In this document: positions 16,826-24,747 of the stretch, piece after piece
How the letters are laid out: each line of letters opens with the position of its first letter
Numbering within the stretch: the first letter of the stretch is position 1
Source: Faecalibacterium sp.
GTDB taxonomy: Bacteria > Bacillota > Clostridia > Oscillospirales > Ruminococcaceae
Reading direction: 5' to 3'
Assembly: GCA_029264955.1 (NCBI GenBank)
Contig: JARHYC010000016.1
Location: 1 to 63,491 of the forward strand
Length of the DNA stretch: 63,491 nucleotides
The notes under the pieces: generated by a model
Seen by the model: only the letters and a program-made list of their open reading frames with translations
Told to the model about the DNA's origin: nothing
Databases searched by the model: none
Position numbers and translations under genes: made by a program

Positions 16826-17510
16826 AATAACCTCTGCCCCAGGCTGTTTTGATATATTTCGGTTGTCTGGAATTATCGCCAAGCTTTTTTCGCAGATTTT
16901 TGATGTGCATCATGACAGCACTGTCACTGACAGCATTTTCATCCCAGACAGAATGATAAATGTTATCCAGTGAGAAAATCTTCTTCCTGTTTTCTACCAA
17001 TAAGACAAGGATTTTATATTCTGTATAGGTCAGATTGATAGGTTCTCCGTTGCGGGACACTGTTTGCCGATTTAGATCAATCGTCAAATCTTCCAGATAG
17101 CACAGATTCGTACGATCCTGCGGCACATTGATTTTGATCCGCCCTCTGCGTAGGAGGGCCTTCACCCGCATCAGCAGTTCCATGTTGGAAAAGGGCTTTA
17201 CCAGATAGTCGTCGGCTCCCACTGAAAAGCCCATTACCTTGTCGGATTCTCCGGAATAGGCTGTCAGATACATTATGGGGGCATCGAAGTTCTTTCGAAT
17301 CTCTGCTCCAGCCATGAAACCATTTAACTCAGGCATATTGACGTCCAAAATATAGAGATCGATATGCTCCCCAGCCAAGGAAAACGCTTCCTTTCCGTTG
17401 CGGGCGGTTATAACCTCATAGCTCGCACTGCTTAGAAGGAGCTGCAGCACTTCTCTGATCTCCTTTTCATCATCTGCCACTAAAATACAAGCCTTTTTAT
17501 TTTGCATCAT
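16815..17510 (-). CDS. OmpR/VanR-type response regulator
   Basis: 231 residues from ATG 17510 (GGAG six bases upstream); the frame is open back to 17543 without a better start. The receiver domain has the acidic pair VADDE, phospho-acceptor Asp56 in ILDVNMPELNG, the conserved Thr in YLTAYSG and Lys in LVKPF. The C-terminal winged helix (about 135-230) ends RGYYVD as in the OmpR family. The closest family feel is VanR. It probably controls its own cluster (amidase, glycosyltransferase, deacetylase, MprF-like protein), and perhaps others; no direct-repeat binding site was identified upstream. Confidence 0.93.
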   Translation of the reverse strand: MMQNKKACILVADDEKEIREVLQLLLSSASYEVITARNGKEAFSLAGEHIDLYILDVNMPELNGFMAGAEIRKNFDAPIMYLTAYSGESDKVMGFSVGADDYLVKPFSNMELLMRVKALLRRGRIKINVPQDRTNLCYLEDLTIDLNRQTVSRNGEPINLTYTEYKILVLLVENRKKIFSLDNIYHSVWDENAVSDSAVMMHIKNLRKKLGDNSRQPKYIKTAWGRGYYVD

Positions 17511-18107
17511 AATACGCTCCGTCGTAGTGTCACATACAAACATATTTTTAGAAAAATCTTTTCATATTACACATCTCGTTTTTAATGCTTTCGTTATGAA
17601 ATTTTGGCCGCAAATTTTATTTAACGCTTTGTTGCATCACCGTTATTATAGCATGATGTATTTGCTTTCTTAAAAGTGAATGTCGGATTTCTTTTCCGCT
17701 GCTATCTCGTGTCTCCTCGGAAGATGGCTTTATTATGTAGGGTTTGTACTTTTTTATTCTATCATGAACATGTTGAAAAAGAAACCTCGTGAGACTTGAC
17801 AACAAAATAGCTTCCGCCGGAGGAGATTTGCCTCCAAGAGAATTATCGCCAAGGCTCTTGCATCTGTGCAGGCCGAGTGTGCCAAAGGGGCTGCTGATAA
17901 TATGTTCTTCTAGGGCCTGTGCAAACCACCAGTTCAACTGGTGGTTTTGATTTTTATAGGACAATGATGCAGTTAGTCTGCCTTTTGCGGTCCCCAGGCT
18001 ACCATTACTTTTTTTGCTTACGCCTTTACATAAAGTAGGCTTCCTTTTTTACACTTTCTTGCATCTAATCCAAATGATATTGATGTTCTAGCCTGCTGGG
18101 TTTTGCT
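17511..18107. other. Intergenic region with palindrome 17923-17947
   Basis: About 600 bp between divergent operons. It contains a near-perfect palindrome, aaaccaccagtt (17923-17934) and aactggtggttt (17936-17947), followed by TTTTTATAGG, resembling the hairpins found at IS200/IS605 ends. A plus-strand stretch ending TAG at about 17913 (reading ...ASKRIIAKALASVQAECAKG...) may be decayed coding sequence. No gene is supported; a 115-codon minus-strand frame (17617-17964) has poor coding character. Confidence 0.45.
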
Positions 18108-18115
18108 CATACAAT
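18108..18115 (+). promoter_or_regulatory. Candidate sigma-E -10 element of the spoIIIA operon
   Basis: The octamer catacaat matches the B. subtilis sigma-E -10 consensus (CATACAHT) and lies 20 bp upstream of the spoIIIAA start. The -35 element is weak, so this is a candidate only. Sigma-E control of spoIIIA in the mother cell is established in model species. Confidence 0.5.
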
Positions 18116-18135
18116 AAACCAAAGAGGTGCTAAAA

Positions 18136-19005
18136 ATGGAATCATATCGCCAAGTTGTAAATTATCTGCCTCATTGGTTACGGCCAATGCTGGATAGTCT
18201 GTCTACGGAACAAGCTGCTTCTGTACAAGAAATTCGCTTACGCAGTAATGGCCCGATTCTATTGGTTACAACAGACAGTGTACTGGCAGTGACACCTGGA
18301 TTTCAGTTGACACAGAATCAACTGGAGGATATTCTTTTTGTTCTATGTGGAGGATCGATTTATGCACATGAAGCAGAAATTGCACAGGGATTTATTGAAT
18401 TAACGGGGGGACATCGTGTAGGAATCGGCGGTAAATATGTCAAAGTGAATTCCGGACAGCTCGTTCTACAAAAAGTGTTGTCTTTAAATATTCGCATTGC
18501 ACGCTTTGATACAGGTACACTTCCACCAGAGCTTATTCAGATTTTGCAAACATCTTTTTCTGCGTTGATGATTGCTGGCGAGCCCGGCAGTGGAAAAACC
18601 ACATTGCTGCGAAGTATGGTTCGTTTTTTTTCTTTGCAAAACACTCTCTGTACCGTTATTGATGAACGCAGCGAAATTTTTCCGCCAGGGGCGTACAATT
18701 CTTCTGGGTGTGATTGTATTCAGGGCCTGAATAAAATCACCGCAATTGAGATGGCGCTACGTACATTAGCGCCTCGTGTTTTATTAGTGGATGAACTGGT
18801 ATCTTTGGAAGAAACCAAGCTGTTAGAAATCGGAGCACATACTGGTGTAAATCTGGTGATTACCATGCATGCTTCCAGTTTGCAAGAACTAGAACAAAAA
18901 GTACAGGTTCAATATTTACTCCGTAAAAAGATTTTGCGACACACCTGTATTTTGTCCGGGCGTACCGCTCCCGGACAAATAAAGGAGGTGCAGACATATT
19001 GTTGA
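18136..19005 (+). CDS. spoIIIAA: Stage III sporulation protein AA, secretion-type ATPase
   Basis: 289 residues from ATG 18136 (AGAGGTG six bases upstream; a GTG at 18127 is inside that site). Walker A is GEPGSGKTTLL (about 148-158); Walker B-like VLLVDEL follows. SpoIIIAA is the mother-cell ATPase of the SpoIIIA-SpoIIQ feeding-tube complex linking mother cell and forespore; it resembles type II/IV secretion ATPases. First gene of the intact eight-gene spoIIIAA-AH operon; it overlaps spoIIIAB by 7 nt. Confidence 0.96.
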   Translation: MESYRQVVNYLPHWLRPMLDSLSTEQAASVQEIRLRSNGPILLVTTDSVLAVTPGFQLTQNQLEDILFVLCGGSIYAHEAEIAQGFIELTGGHRVGIGGKYVKVNSGQLVLQKVLSLNIRIARFDTGTLPPELIQILQTSFSALMIAGEPGSGKTTLLRSMVRFFSLQNTLCTVIDERSEIFPPGAYNSSGCDCIQGLNKITAIEMALRTLAPRVLLVDELVSLEETKLLEIGAHTGVNLVITMHASSLQELEQKVQVQYLLRKKILRHTCILSGRTAPGQIKEVQTYC

Positions 19006-19469
19006 GTCGGTATTGGATTGGCGGTGGCCTATTGGTGTGCTGTGGCTTTTGGTGTGGCAGTGAAGTCGTCCGTCGATGGCATTGTGAGCGCATATCTCTG
19101 GAGGAAACCACTCTGCTTCTGCAACAGATTCTGGATGCGATACAGTATCGCAGACTTCCCACAGATGAAATCTTACGGGAATTGCAACAATGCGGTCATT
19201 ATTCGCTCTTGTCGCTGCATACTTGCCAAGAACTGCAATCTCTATCCCCGCCAGTGTATTTGTCAAAAGAAGAAGCATCACAGTTCTCATATTGTCTTGC
19301 TTCATTGGGGCATCAGGGATTACAGGATCAATGCGGACAACTGCAACGGTATCTGGACTATTTTCAAAAAAGCACTGAGCAAGTTCGAGAAAAAGAACGT
19401 GCAGCCGCAGCTATTTTTCCCAAAATTGGATTTTGTGTAGGCGCAATGGCTGCACTGGCGCTTTTGTAA
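18999..19469 (+). CDS. spoIIIAB: Stage III sporulation protein AB
   Basis: 156 residues, TTG start at 18999 with a strong AAAGGAGGTG ten bases upstream. Hydrophobic helices at the two ends (about 5-22 and 140-155) flank a helical soluble region, as in SpoIIIAB, which resembles the type II secretion protein GspF. The motif LRELQQCGHYSLL and the C-terminal GFCVGAMAALALL fit the family. It works with SpoIIIAA in the engulfment channel. Position and size support the call more than any single motif. Confidence 0.92.
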   Translation: MLSRYWIGGGLLVCCGFWCGSEVVRRWHCERISLEETTLLLQQILDAIQYRRLPTDEILRELQQCGHYSLLSLHTCQELQSLSPPVYLSKEEASQFSYCLASLGHQGLQDQCGQLQRYLDYFQKSTEQVREKERAAAAIFPKIGFCVGAMAALALL

Positions 19470-19494
19470 CAATAAAAGAGTGTAAGGAGTTCCT

Positions 19495-19689
19495 ATGGGA
19501 ATTGAGATGATTTTTAAAATTGCAGCGATTGGAATTATTGTAGCTGTGCTGAATCAGCTTTTGATTCGTTCCGGGCGGGAAGATCAGGCAATGATGACCA
19601 CACTGGCTGGTTTGATCGTGGTGCTAACCATTCTGATCAATGAAATCAGCAAGCTGTTTCACACGATCCAAAACTTGTTTGACCTGTGA
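19495..19689 (+). CDS. spoIIIAC: Stage III sporulation protein AC
   Basis: 64 residues, ATG with TAAGGAG upstream. Two transmembrane helices (about 5-25 and 34-55) around a short loop with GREDQA, the normal form of this very small and well conserved membrane protein. It is a component of the SpoIIIA channel in the outer forespore membrane. It overlaps spoIIIAD by 4 nt. Confidence 0.95.
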   Translation: MGIEMIFKIAAIGIIVAVLNQLLIRSGREDQAMMTTLAGLIVVLTILINEISKLFHTIQNLFDL

Positions 19690-20075
19690 GCATTATATGG
19701 AAACTATGTGCTGCGGTTTTTTTAATCGCTGTTTTGTACGCCACATTGAAGAGTTGGCTGCCCGCCTGGGCCCCTTTAATTGCAGCATCCTGCAGTATGT
19801 TTATTCTGATCCTGCTTTTTTCCGAAGGTGCTTCGCTCTCAATTTTTCAGCGTCTGGCGGCTTTACAGGATTGTGCAGGAACCGGATTTCTTTCTTGCGT
19901 ATACCGAGCCGTTGGCATTCTGCTATTAACCGATCTAGCGCGGGATTTTTGCAAGGATGCAGGGCTTTCTGCAGCCGCCGGGTGCTTGGATTTCGCTGGT
20001 CGGATTCTGGTGCTGATTGCAATCGAGCCAATGCTTTCTATGATTTATCAGGAGATTCAATTTCTCACTGGCTGA
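19686..20075 (+). CDS. spoIIIAD: Stage III sporulation protein AD
   Basis: 129 residues, GTG start overlapping the spoIIIAC stop (GTGA). Four hydrophobic helices with the DLARDFCKDAGLSAAAGCLDFAGRI stretch characteristic of SpoIIIAD, including Asp/Lys residues at a membrane boundary. Membrane component of the channel. Coupled translation with its neighbours ensures balanced synthesis. Confidence 0.95.
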   Translation: MSIIWKLCAAVFLIAVLYATLKSWLPAWAPLIAASCSMFILILLFSEGASLSIFQRLAALQDCAGTGFLSCVYRAVGILLLTDLARDFCKDAGLSAAAGCLDFAGRILVLIAIEPMLSMIYQEIQFLTG

Positions 20076-21142
20076 AATCAATTTTGCTGTTGTTCCTTTG
20101 CATTTTGCTTTTCTGGAGCAGTTGTCACAAAACCACCCTTACCTACGGAATGGAATATCCGCAGCAAGCGCAGGAATATCTGGATGCCTCTCCCATTTCT
20201 CTGCAAGATTTTTTGCAACATCCGATTCAGACGCTGTGGGAAGTACTTACTGGCGAATTCCAAAAGAACTGGCACGCCATATGTATAACGACCAAAAAAC
20301 TGTTTGGGCTTTTGCTATGTGCAGCTGCCTTCAAGTTTCTGATCGCAGACAGTCGCTGGGATACCTTATTGGAATGGATCTTTGCCTGCGCCAGCTTTTT
20401 ATTATCGGAAAGTCTGCTGGTTATGCTTTCCCAATCGGTTGCGGAAAAAAGCATCACCTGGAAGGATTTCCTCTATGGTTTTACACCTGTTTTCTCTGCG
20501 ACTATGATTGCATCCGGTCAGGTTGGTGCGGCAACTATGTGCAACGGATTTTTTCTTACTGCACTTAGTTGCGTCGCCAACGTTTTGCAGAGCTTGATTC
20601 TTCCAATCGCACAGCTTTTTTTGGCCATCACGGCAGCTGGCATTTTCAGTGAAAACCACATGGCAGAAAGTCTTTCCGTGAAACTGGGGAAATTATTAAG
20701 TCGCATCATTTGTTGGATCGGTGCAATTTTTACTGCTCTGATGGGGATACAGCGTGTCTTTACCAGCGCAGCTGACAATGCCGCACTGCAAACAGGGAAG
20801 ACTGTACTATACAGCAGCATACCTATTGTTGGGCAAGCAATATTCTCAGCTGCCGGTGGTATTTTGGCAGGCGTAAAACTACTTCAGAGTGGACTTGCAT
20901 TCTCTGCACTAGCGATGGTGGGGATCGAATGTCTGCCTTTATATGGTCAAACCATGCTGTGCTGGTTCATTTTTATACTTGCCGGGATGTTTGCTTCTTT
21001 ATTGGGTCTACGTCGTTGCGCCGATATGCTCAATGGGATGGCATCCGGTGCTTACGCATTAGCTGCTGTGCTAGCGCTATATTTTGGAATGCTGGCAGTC
21101 GGTATCCTCATGATGCTGGTGTTAGGGGGGAGCAGAGCATGA
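20072..21142 (+). CDS. spoIIIAE: Stage III sporulation protein AE
   Basis: About 356 residues. There is no ATG or GTG near the operon junction: CTG 20072, overlapping the spoIIIAD stop as CTGA, gives an N-terminus KSILLLFLC that looks like the usual SpoIIIAE signal segment, while TTG 20084 is the next option. The frame is open back to 19640 through spoIIIAD, but that is a shadow. The body has a soluble N-terminal part (YGMEYPQQAQEYLDAS) and about eight transmembrane helices with conserved Gly-rich loops (GGILAGVKLLQSGL). Large polytopic membrane subunit of the SpoIIIA complex. The exact start is uncertain. Confidence 0.9.
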   Translation: MKSILLLFLCILLFWSSCHKTTLTYGMEYPQQAQEYLDASPISLQDFLQHPIQTLWEVLTGEFQKNWHAICITTKKLFGLLLCAAAFKFLIADSRWDTLLEWIFACASFLLSESLLVMLSQSVAEKSITWKDFLYGFTPVFSATMIASGQVGAATMCNGFFLTALSCVANVLQSLILPIAQLFLAITAAGIFSENHMAESLSVKLGKLLSRIICWIGAIFTALMGIQRVFTSAADNAALQTGKTVLYSSIPIVGQAIFSAAGGILAGVKLLQSGLAFSALAMVGIECLPLYGQTMLCWFIFILAGMFASLLGLRRCADMLNGMASGAYALAAVLALYFGMLAVGILMMLVLGGSRA

Positions 21143-21603
21143 TGCATTCTTTCAGCGCACTCGTTCGTGCCTACTGTCTTACCTGTATTTTCACTGGTGT
21201 TCTTCAAGAGTTTTTCTCGTCCAGCAGCAGCCGAAAAGTCGTTCAAAGTATCACTGGTATTTATATGATTGCAACGATACTACACTGCTTCACAGGGGTT
21301 TCATTTGAACCACCAACTTCTTCCATAGTGCCTCCACAAATTTCGCAAAATTCCGCCAACGTCCAATATGCCGATGCTCTGCTGGATGAAATTCAGCACA
21401 ATCTAGAAAATGCCTGCGAAAAACGTTTGCAGCAGGCAAATATTTCCGCACAGGCAACAATAGAATTGAATGTGACCGATCAGGGCGATATCACTATTAA
21501 TCAAATCCGGCTGATAGGGGAGCCATCCCCGCAAGCCGAGAAAGTTTTATCGGATTTTTCCGCAAACGAAATTCTGTGGCAGACAGGAGAACCATATGGA
21601 TGA
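21139..21603 (+). CDS. spoIIIAF: Stage III sporulation protein AF
   Basis: 154 residues from ATG 21139 (overlap ATGA with the spoIIIAE stop; GGGGGGAG upstream). One N-terminal membrane region followed by a periplasm-like ring-building domain rich in Gln/Asn (about 65-150), matching SpoIIIAF size and layout. Its terminal codons overlap spoIIIAG by 8 nt. SpoIIIAF contributes to the ring system of the channel. Confidence 0.9.
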   Translation: MMHSFSALVRAYCLTCIFTGVLQEFFSSSSSRKVVQSITGIYMIATILHCFTGVSFEPPTSSIVPPQISQNSANVQYADALLDEIQHNLENACEKRLQQANISAQATIELNVTDQGDITINQIRLIGEPSPQAEKVLSDFSANEILWQTGEPYG

Positions 21604-22105
21604 ATCAAAACAAGAGAAACGAAATCTTTCTCACTTTCTTAACGCTGAAAATCGGCGCTTTCTTTTAATCCCGATTTTGTTGCTTTTTGGCAGTTATCTT
21701 TTACTTAGTGGGAATAGCCCAAACGAAAAAACAAAGGTACCTGAAGCGACTACCACAAGCGGAGATTTTTATGCTTATGAGAAAAAATTAGAACAGCGTT
21801 TGGAAGAACTGCTAAGTGATGTTGATGGTGCTGGAAAGACGCGTGTAATGGTCACATTGGAATCTACCCAAATGAATGTCTACGCAACAGACCAACGAGA
21901 GAGCATGGGTGGAACTGAGAAGACCCACATCCTTTTGGATGATGGCGGCGCTTTGACCGAAACAATACAAACGCCGGAAATCGGCGGTGTAGCTGTTTTA
22001 TGCGAGGGTGGTGATAATGTTAAGGTTTCAGCGCAAATTCACGAAATCTTGTCTTCACTGCTGGGGCTTTCAACCGGAAGAATCAGCGTAACAAAAATGA
22101 GTTAA
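21596..22105 (+). CDS. spoIIIAG: Stage III sporulation protein AG
   Basis: 169 residues with one transmembrane helix (about 25-42) and a C-terminal ring-building domain (about 60-169) including LEELLSDVDGAGKTRVMVTLES, a family hallmark, and IGGVAVLCEGG. In B. subtilis it forms a large ring in the intermembrane space. Start ATG 21596 has AGGAGA upstream. Well-conserved and intact. Confidence 0.95.
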   Translation: MDESKQEKRNLSHFLNAENRRFLLIPILLLFGSYLLLSGNSPNEKTKVPEATTTSGDFYAYEKKLEQRLEELLSDVDGAGKTRVMVTLESTQMNVYATDQRESMGGTEKTHILLDDGGALTETIQTPEIGGVAVLCEGGDNVKVSAQIHEILSSLLGLSTGRISVTKMS

Positions 22106-22119
22106 CAGGAGGAACAACG

Positions 22120-22830
22120 ATGAAAAACACAGGCAAATGGTCACAACGTGCTACCGCACTGGCTCTGGTTGGCGCACTTGGTGTTGCGGTTTATCTTAAC
22201 TGGCAGTATGCATCGCCATTCCATACCAAAGCGGAGTCACCTGAGAATCTAGTGTCGGCGGCAGCTAATACAGATTTCAATGAACAACCTGTCACAGAGA
22301 CTGCCGCTGCTCGACCGGATGACGAAACAGAGACTGAAACAGAAGTCGAAACCAACGCACCGGTGGCCGTACCCGTAATGGATGGACTGGTAACCGAACA
22401 GGAGGCACTGGATTCCGCAGATAAAAATTATGGCGAAGCACAGCTGGTCAGTGTAACGAAGGATAGCGGAAGCAAATTTTTCGAGAGTGCGCGGCTGGAA
22501 CGTACTAAAACGCGGGATGGCGTATTGGACGACTTGGAAAAGCGTTTGAAAAAATCCTCGCTGACCGATGAAGAAAAGGCAGACCTTACCCAGAAGATGA
22601 CAGATCATCTTAATATCGTCACAACAGAAAATGAAGTTGAAACCCTTGTAAAAGCCAAAGGCTTTGCGGATTGCCTGTGCTTTTTGAACGATGGCAAAGC
22701 TGACATGACCGTGATGACAGTTTCCGGTTCTGGACTAAATGCAAAGCAGGTTGCGCAGATTCGTGACATCCTGCTTTCCAAGTGCCCTGAACTGAGTGCA
22801 CAGGATATTACTCTGGTCGAAGTGAAGTAA
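22120..22830 (+). CDS. spoIIIAH: Stage III sporulation protein AH
   Basis: 236 residues, ATG with AGGAGGA upstream. N-terminal transmembrane helix (about 9-28), an acidic Glu/Thr linker (about 65-90), and a C-terminal YscJ/FliF-like ring-building domain (about 120-236) with LVKAKGFADCLCFL and the helix NAKQVAQIRDILLSK. It pairs with forespore SpoIIQ across the septum. Last gene of the spoIIIA operon. Confidence 0.94.
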   Translation: MKNTGKWSQRATALALVGALGVAVYLNWQYASPFHTKAESPENLVSAAANTDFNEQPVTETAAARPDDETETETEVETNAPVAVPVMDGLVTEQEALDSADKNYGEAQLVSVTKDSGSKFFESARLERTKTRDGVLDDLEKRLKKSSLTDEEKADLTQKMTDHLNIVTTENEVETLVKAKGFADCLCFLNDGKADMTVMTVSGSGLNAKQVAQIRDILLSKCPELSAQDITLVEVK

Positions 22831-22834
22831 AGTG

Positions 22835-22863
22835 TTGTATAAAACACAAAACGATGGTATAAT
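22835..22863 (+). promoter_or_regulatory. Sigma-A-like promoter for asp23-nusB
   Basis: TTGTAT (22835-22840), 17-bp spacer, TATAAT (22858-22863). It lies directly after the spoIIIAH stop and about 80 bp before the Asp23 gene, so the housekeeping genes that follow can be expressed independently of sporulation. Confidence 0.75.
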
Positions 22864-22950
22864 ATTACTATCATTTGGTAAAGAAATGCCTTTCTGGCAA
22901 TAAAACGTATGCGAAACCTACCGGGATCGCCGGTTTTAGGAGGTATAGAT

Positions 22951-23316
22951 ATGGACGGAAAGAACGCAGTTTTGGTAGGCAATAGCCTGCAGATTTCTAC
23001 CGATGCTATTTCTAAGATCGCAAAATGTGCGGCAATGGAAATTGATGGAGTTGTGGACATCGCTTGTGGCGGTCACAAAACCGTACGCGGCATTCTGGAG
23101 CGCGTCAGCATCCAGCAACCGGTTGAAGTAGATGTTAAGGACGGTACTGTTCGTCTGATGATGTATGTCATGGTTGCATTTGGCTGCAAAGTTCCCAATG
23201 TTGCAGCTAAGGTTCAGGAAAACGTAAAGAATGCCATCCAGAACATGACCGGTGTTACCGTCAGCCAGGTAAATATTATTGTAGCAGGTATTGCTGTTAA
23301 GCAGCCGGAAGTTTGA
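22951..23316 (+). CDS. Asp23/Gls24 family envelope stress protein
   Basis: 121 residues; start ATG 22951 has GGAGG seven bases upstream, in preference to the in-frame ATG at 22909. Motifs ISKIAKCAAMEIDGVVDI near residue 20 and VAAKVQENVKNAIQNMTGV near the end are those of the YqhY/Asp23 family. YqhY lies beside nusB in many Firmicutes, as here, and has been linked to control of acetyl-CoA carboxylase activity. Probably cytosolic; no transmembrane segment. Confidence 0.93.
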   Translation: MDGKNAVLVGNSLQISTDAISKIAKCAAMEIDGVVDIACGGHKTVRGILERVSIQQPVEVDVKDGTVRLMMYVMVAFGCKVPNVAAKVQENVKNAIQNMTGVTVSQVNIIVAGIAVKQPEV

Positions 23317-23367
23317 TTTTGTGAAAAGATATCCCGGTCAGCGGGATAATTGCGTGAGAGGAAATTT

Positions 23368-23808
23368 ATGGAAAACGTATTGCGCCGCCGTGAAGCTCGT
23401 GAAAATGCATTCCTTGCAGCTTTTTCTGCAACGTTCGGAGATGTATCTCTGACGGAAGTGCTGGAAACTAACCGCGAAACCGAAGAGCACGTTGTTGATG
23501 CTTTCGGTGAACAGCTGTTAAAGCTGTACTACAACCATTCTGCTGAAGTAGATGATCTAATTGCCGAGCGTCTGCGCGGTTGGACAATGAATCGGCTGCC
23601 TCGCGTTACCCTGGCAGTCCTGCGTCTGGGAGTAGCAGAACTGGTCTTTGGTCAGAAAAAAATGCCCAGCGTTGTAATCAATGAAGCTGTTGAGTTGGCA
23701 AAAAAATACGGTGGTGACGAGGATTATCAATTCGTCAATGGCCTGATGGGCAGCGTCGCAAATGATCTGCACTTGGTCGATGACGAGGAGAAAGAAACAC
23801 AGGAATAA
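23368..23808 (+). CDS. nusB: Transcription antitermination factor NusB
   Basis: 146 residues; start ATG 23368 chosen for the GAGAGGAAA upstream. All-helical, with an N-terminal RRREARENAFLAAFS and C-terminal NEAVELAKKYGGDEDYQFVNGLMG, the NusB signature. It binds boxA RNA with NusE in rRNA antitermination. The C-terminal acidic tail (DDEEKETQE) is slightly long. The next gene begins 4 bp after its stop. Confidence 0.95.
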   Translation: MENVLRRREARENAFLAAFSATFGDVSLTEVLETNRETEEHVVDAFGEQLLKLYYNHSAEVDDLIAERLRGWTMNRLPRVTLAVLRLGVAELVFGQKKMPSVVINEAVELAKKYGGDEDYQFVNGLMGSVANDLHLVDDEEKETQE

Positions 23809-23812
23809 ACAA

Positions 23813-24742
23813 ATGTTTACACTTGGAATCGATACCAGCAATTACGCAACCTCCCTAGCGGTCTACAACGACGCCGGGGAGGTTGTTTGTGATAAGAAAC
23901 GCTTTTTACCCGTTAAGCCAGGACAGCTGGGCCTGCGCCAGAGTGAAGCGCTTTTTCATCATACCGAGGCACTTCCCAGTCTGTTGAAGGAGCTCAGTCA
24001 GGAATGTGACCTGACAAAAATTTCTGCTGTAGGCGTTTCTGCAAAGCCCCGCCCCGAAGAGGGCAGTTATATGCCTTGCTTTCTGGCAGGCGTAAATGTA
24101 GCAACATCAATCTCTTTAACAAAGGGAATTCCACTGATTAAAACAACACATCAGCAGGGACACGCCGCTGCAGCGCTTTTTGCAGCGGGCGGCATGGATT
24201 TACTGGAACAAAAGGTTTTGCTGTTCCATATTTCCGGTGGAACTACAGATCTTTTGCTGTGCGATGCGGTCCGCAGCATTCAGCTCTTGGGCACCAGCAG
24301 CGATTTGTACGCCGGTCAGGCAGTGGATCGTCTGGGTGTTAAGCTGGGCTTTGCATTCCCCGCCGGGGTAGAAGTATCCCGTCTTGCTGCGCAATGTGAG
24401 GACCCTATCAAGGGAAAATGCACTGTGCGCGGTCTGAATTGCAGCCTTTCCGGACTGGAAAATCAGTGCAATGCGCTGATTGCGCAGGGAAAGAGCAAAG
24501 AATATGTATGTAAGTACTGTCTGTGCTGTGTAGCTGAAACTGTTGTTCGCATGACGAAGGCAGCAAAGAAAGAATATCCTAATTTGCCTGTAGTCTGTGC
24601 TGGTGGTGTGATGAGTAGCGAAATCATTCGTGATTATGTTCAGAACCATTTACCGGGAACCTATTTCGTGCCGGGTAAATATTCCAGTGACAACGCAATC
24701 GGTGTTTCGATCCTTGCAGCGAGAGAGGCAAAAGAGGGCTGA
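23813..24742 (+). CDS. TsaD/Kae1-like paralogue (peptidase M22 family)
   Basis: 309 residues from ATG 23813. It begins GIDTSNYATSLAVYN, the ASKHA nucleotide-binding start, and has HQQGHAAAAL (metal-ligand H-x-x-x-H) and FHISGGTTDLLL. It is shorter than true TsaD (about 340) and lies in the nusB-xseA neighbourhood where many Clostridia encode a second, divergent Kae1-like protein. It may not make t6A itself; a full tsaB-tsaD-tsaE set would be expected elsewhere. The function of this paralogue group is unknown to me. It is read with xseA, 5 bp apart. Confidence 0.85.
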   Translation: MFTLGIDTSNYATSLAVYNDAGEVVCDKKRFLPVKPGQLGLRQSEALFHHTEALPSLLKELSQECDLTKISAVGVSAKPRPEEGSYMPCFLAGVNVATSISLTKGIPLIKTTHQQGHAAAALFAAGGMDLLEQKVLLFHISGGTTDLLLCDAVRSIQLLGTSSDLYAGQAVDRLGVKLGFAFPAGVEVSRLAAQCEDPIKGKCTVRGLNCSLSGLENQCNALIAQGKSKEYVCKYCLCCVAETVVRMTKAAKKEYPNLPVVCAGGVMSSEIIRDYVQNHLPGTYFVPGKYSSDNAIGVSILAAREAKEG

Positions 24743-24747
24743 TTAAA

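Noticed and set aside
17617-17964. 115-codon minus-strand frame in the gap before spoIIIAA
   Set aside because: Poor coding character, crosses a palindrome, and lacks a ribosome site.
19640-20071. Long upstream extension of the spoIIIAE frame
   Set aside because: It runs through spoIIIAD in another frame; spoIIIAD is clearly real.
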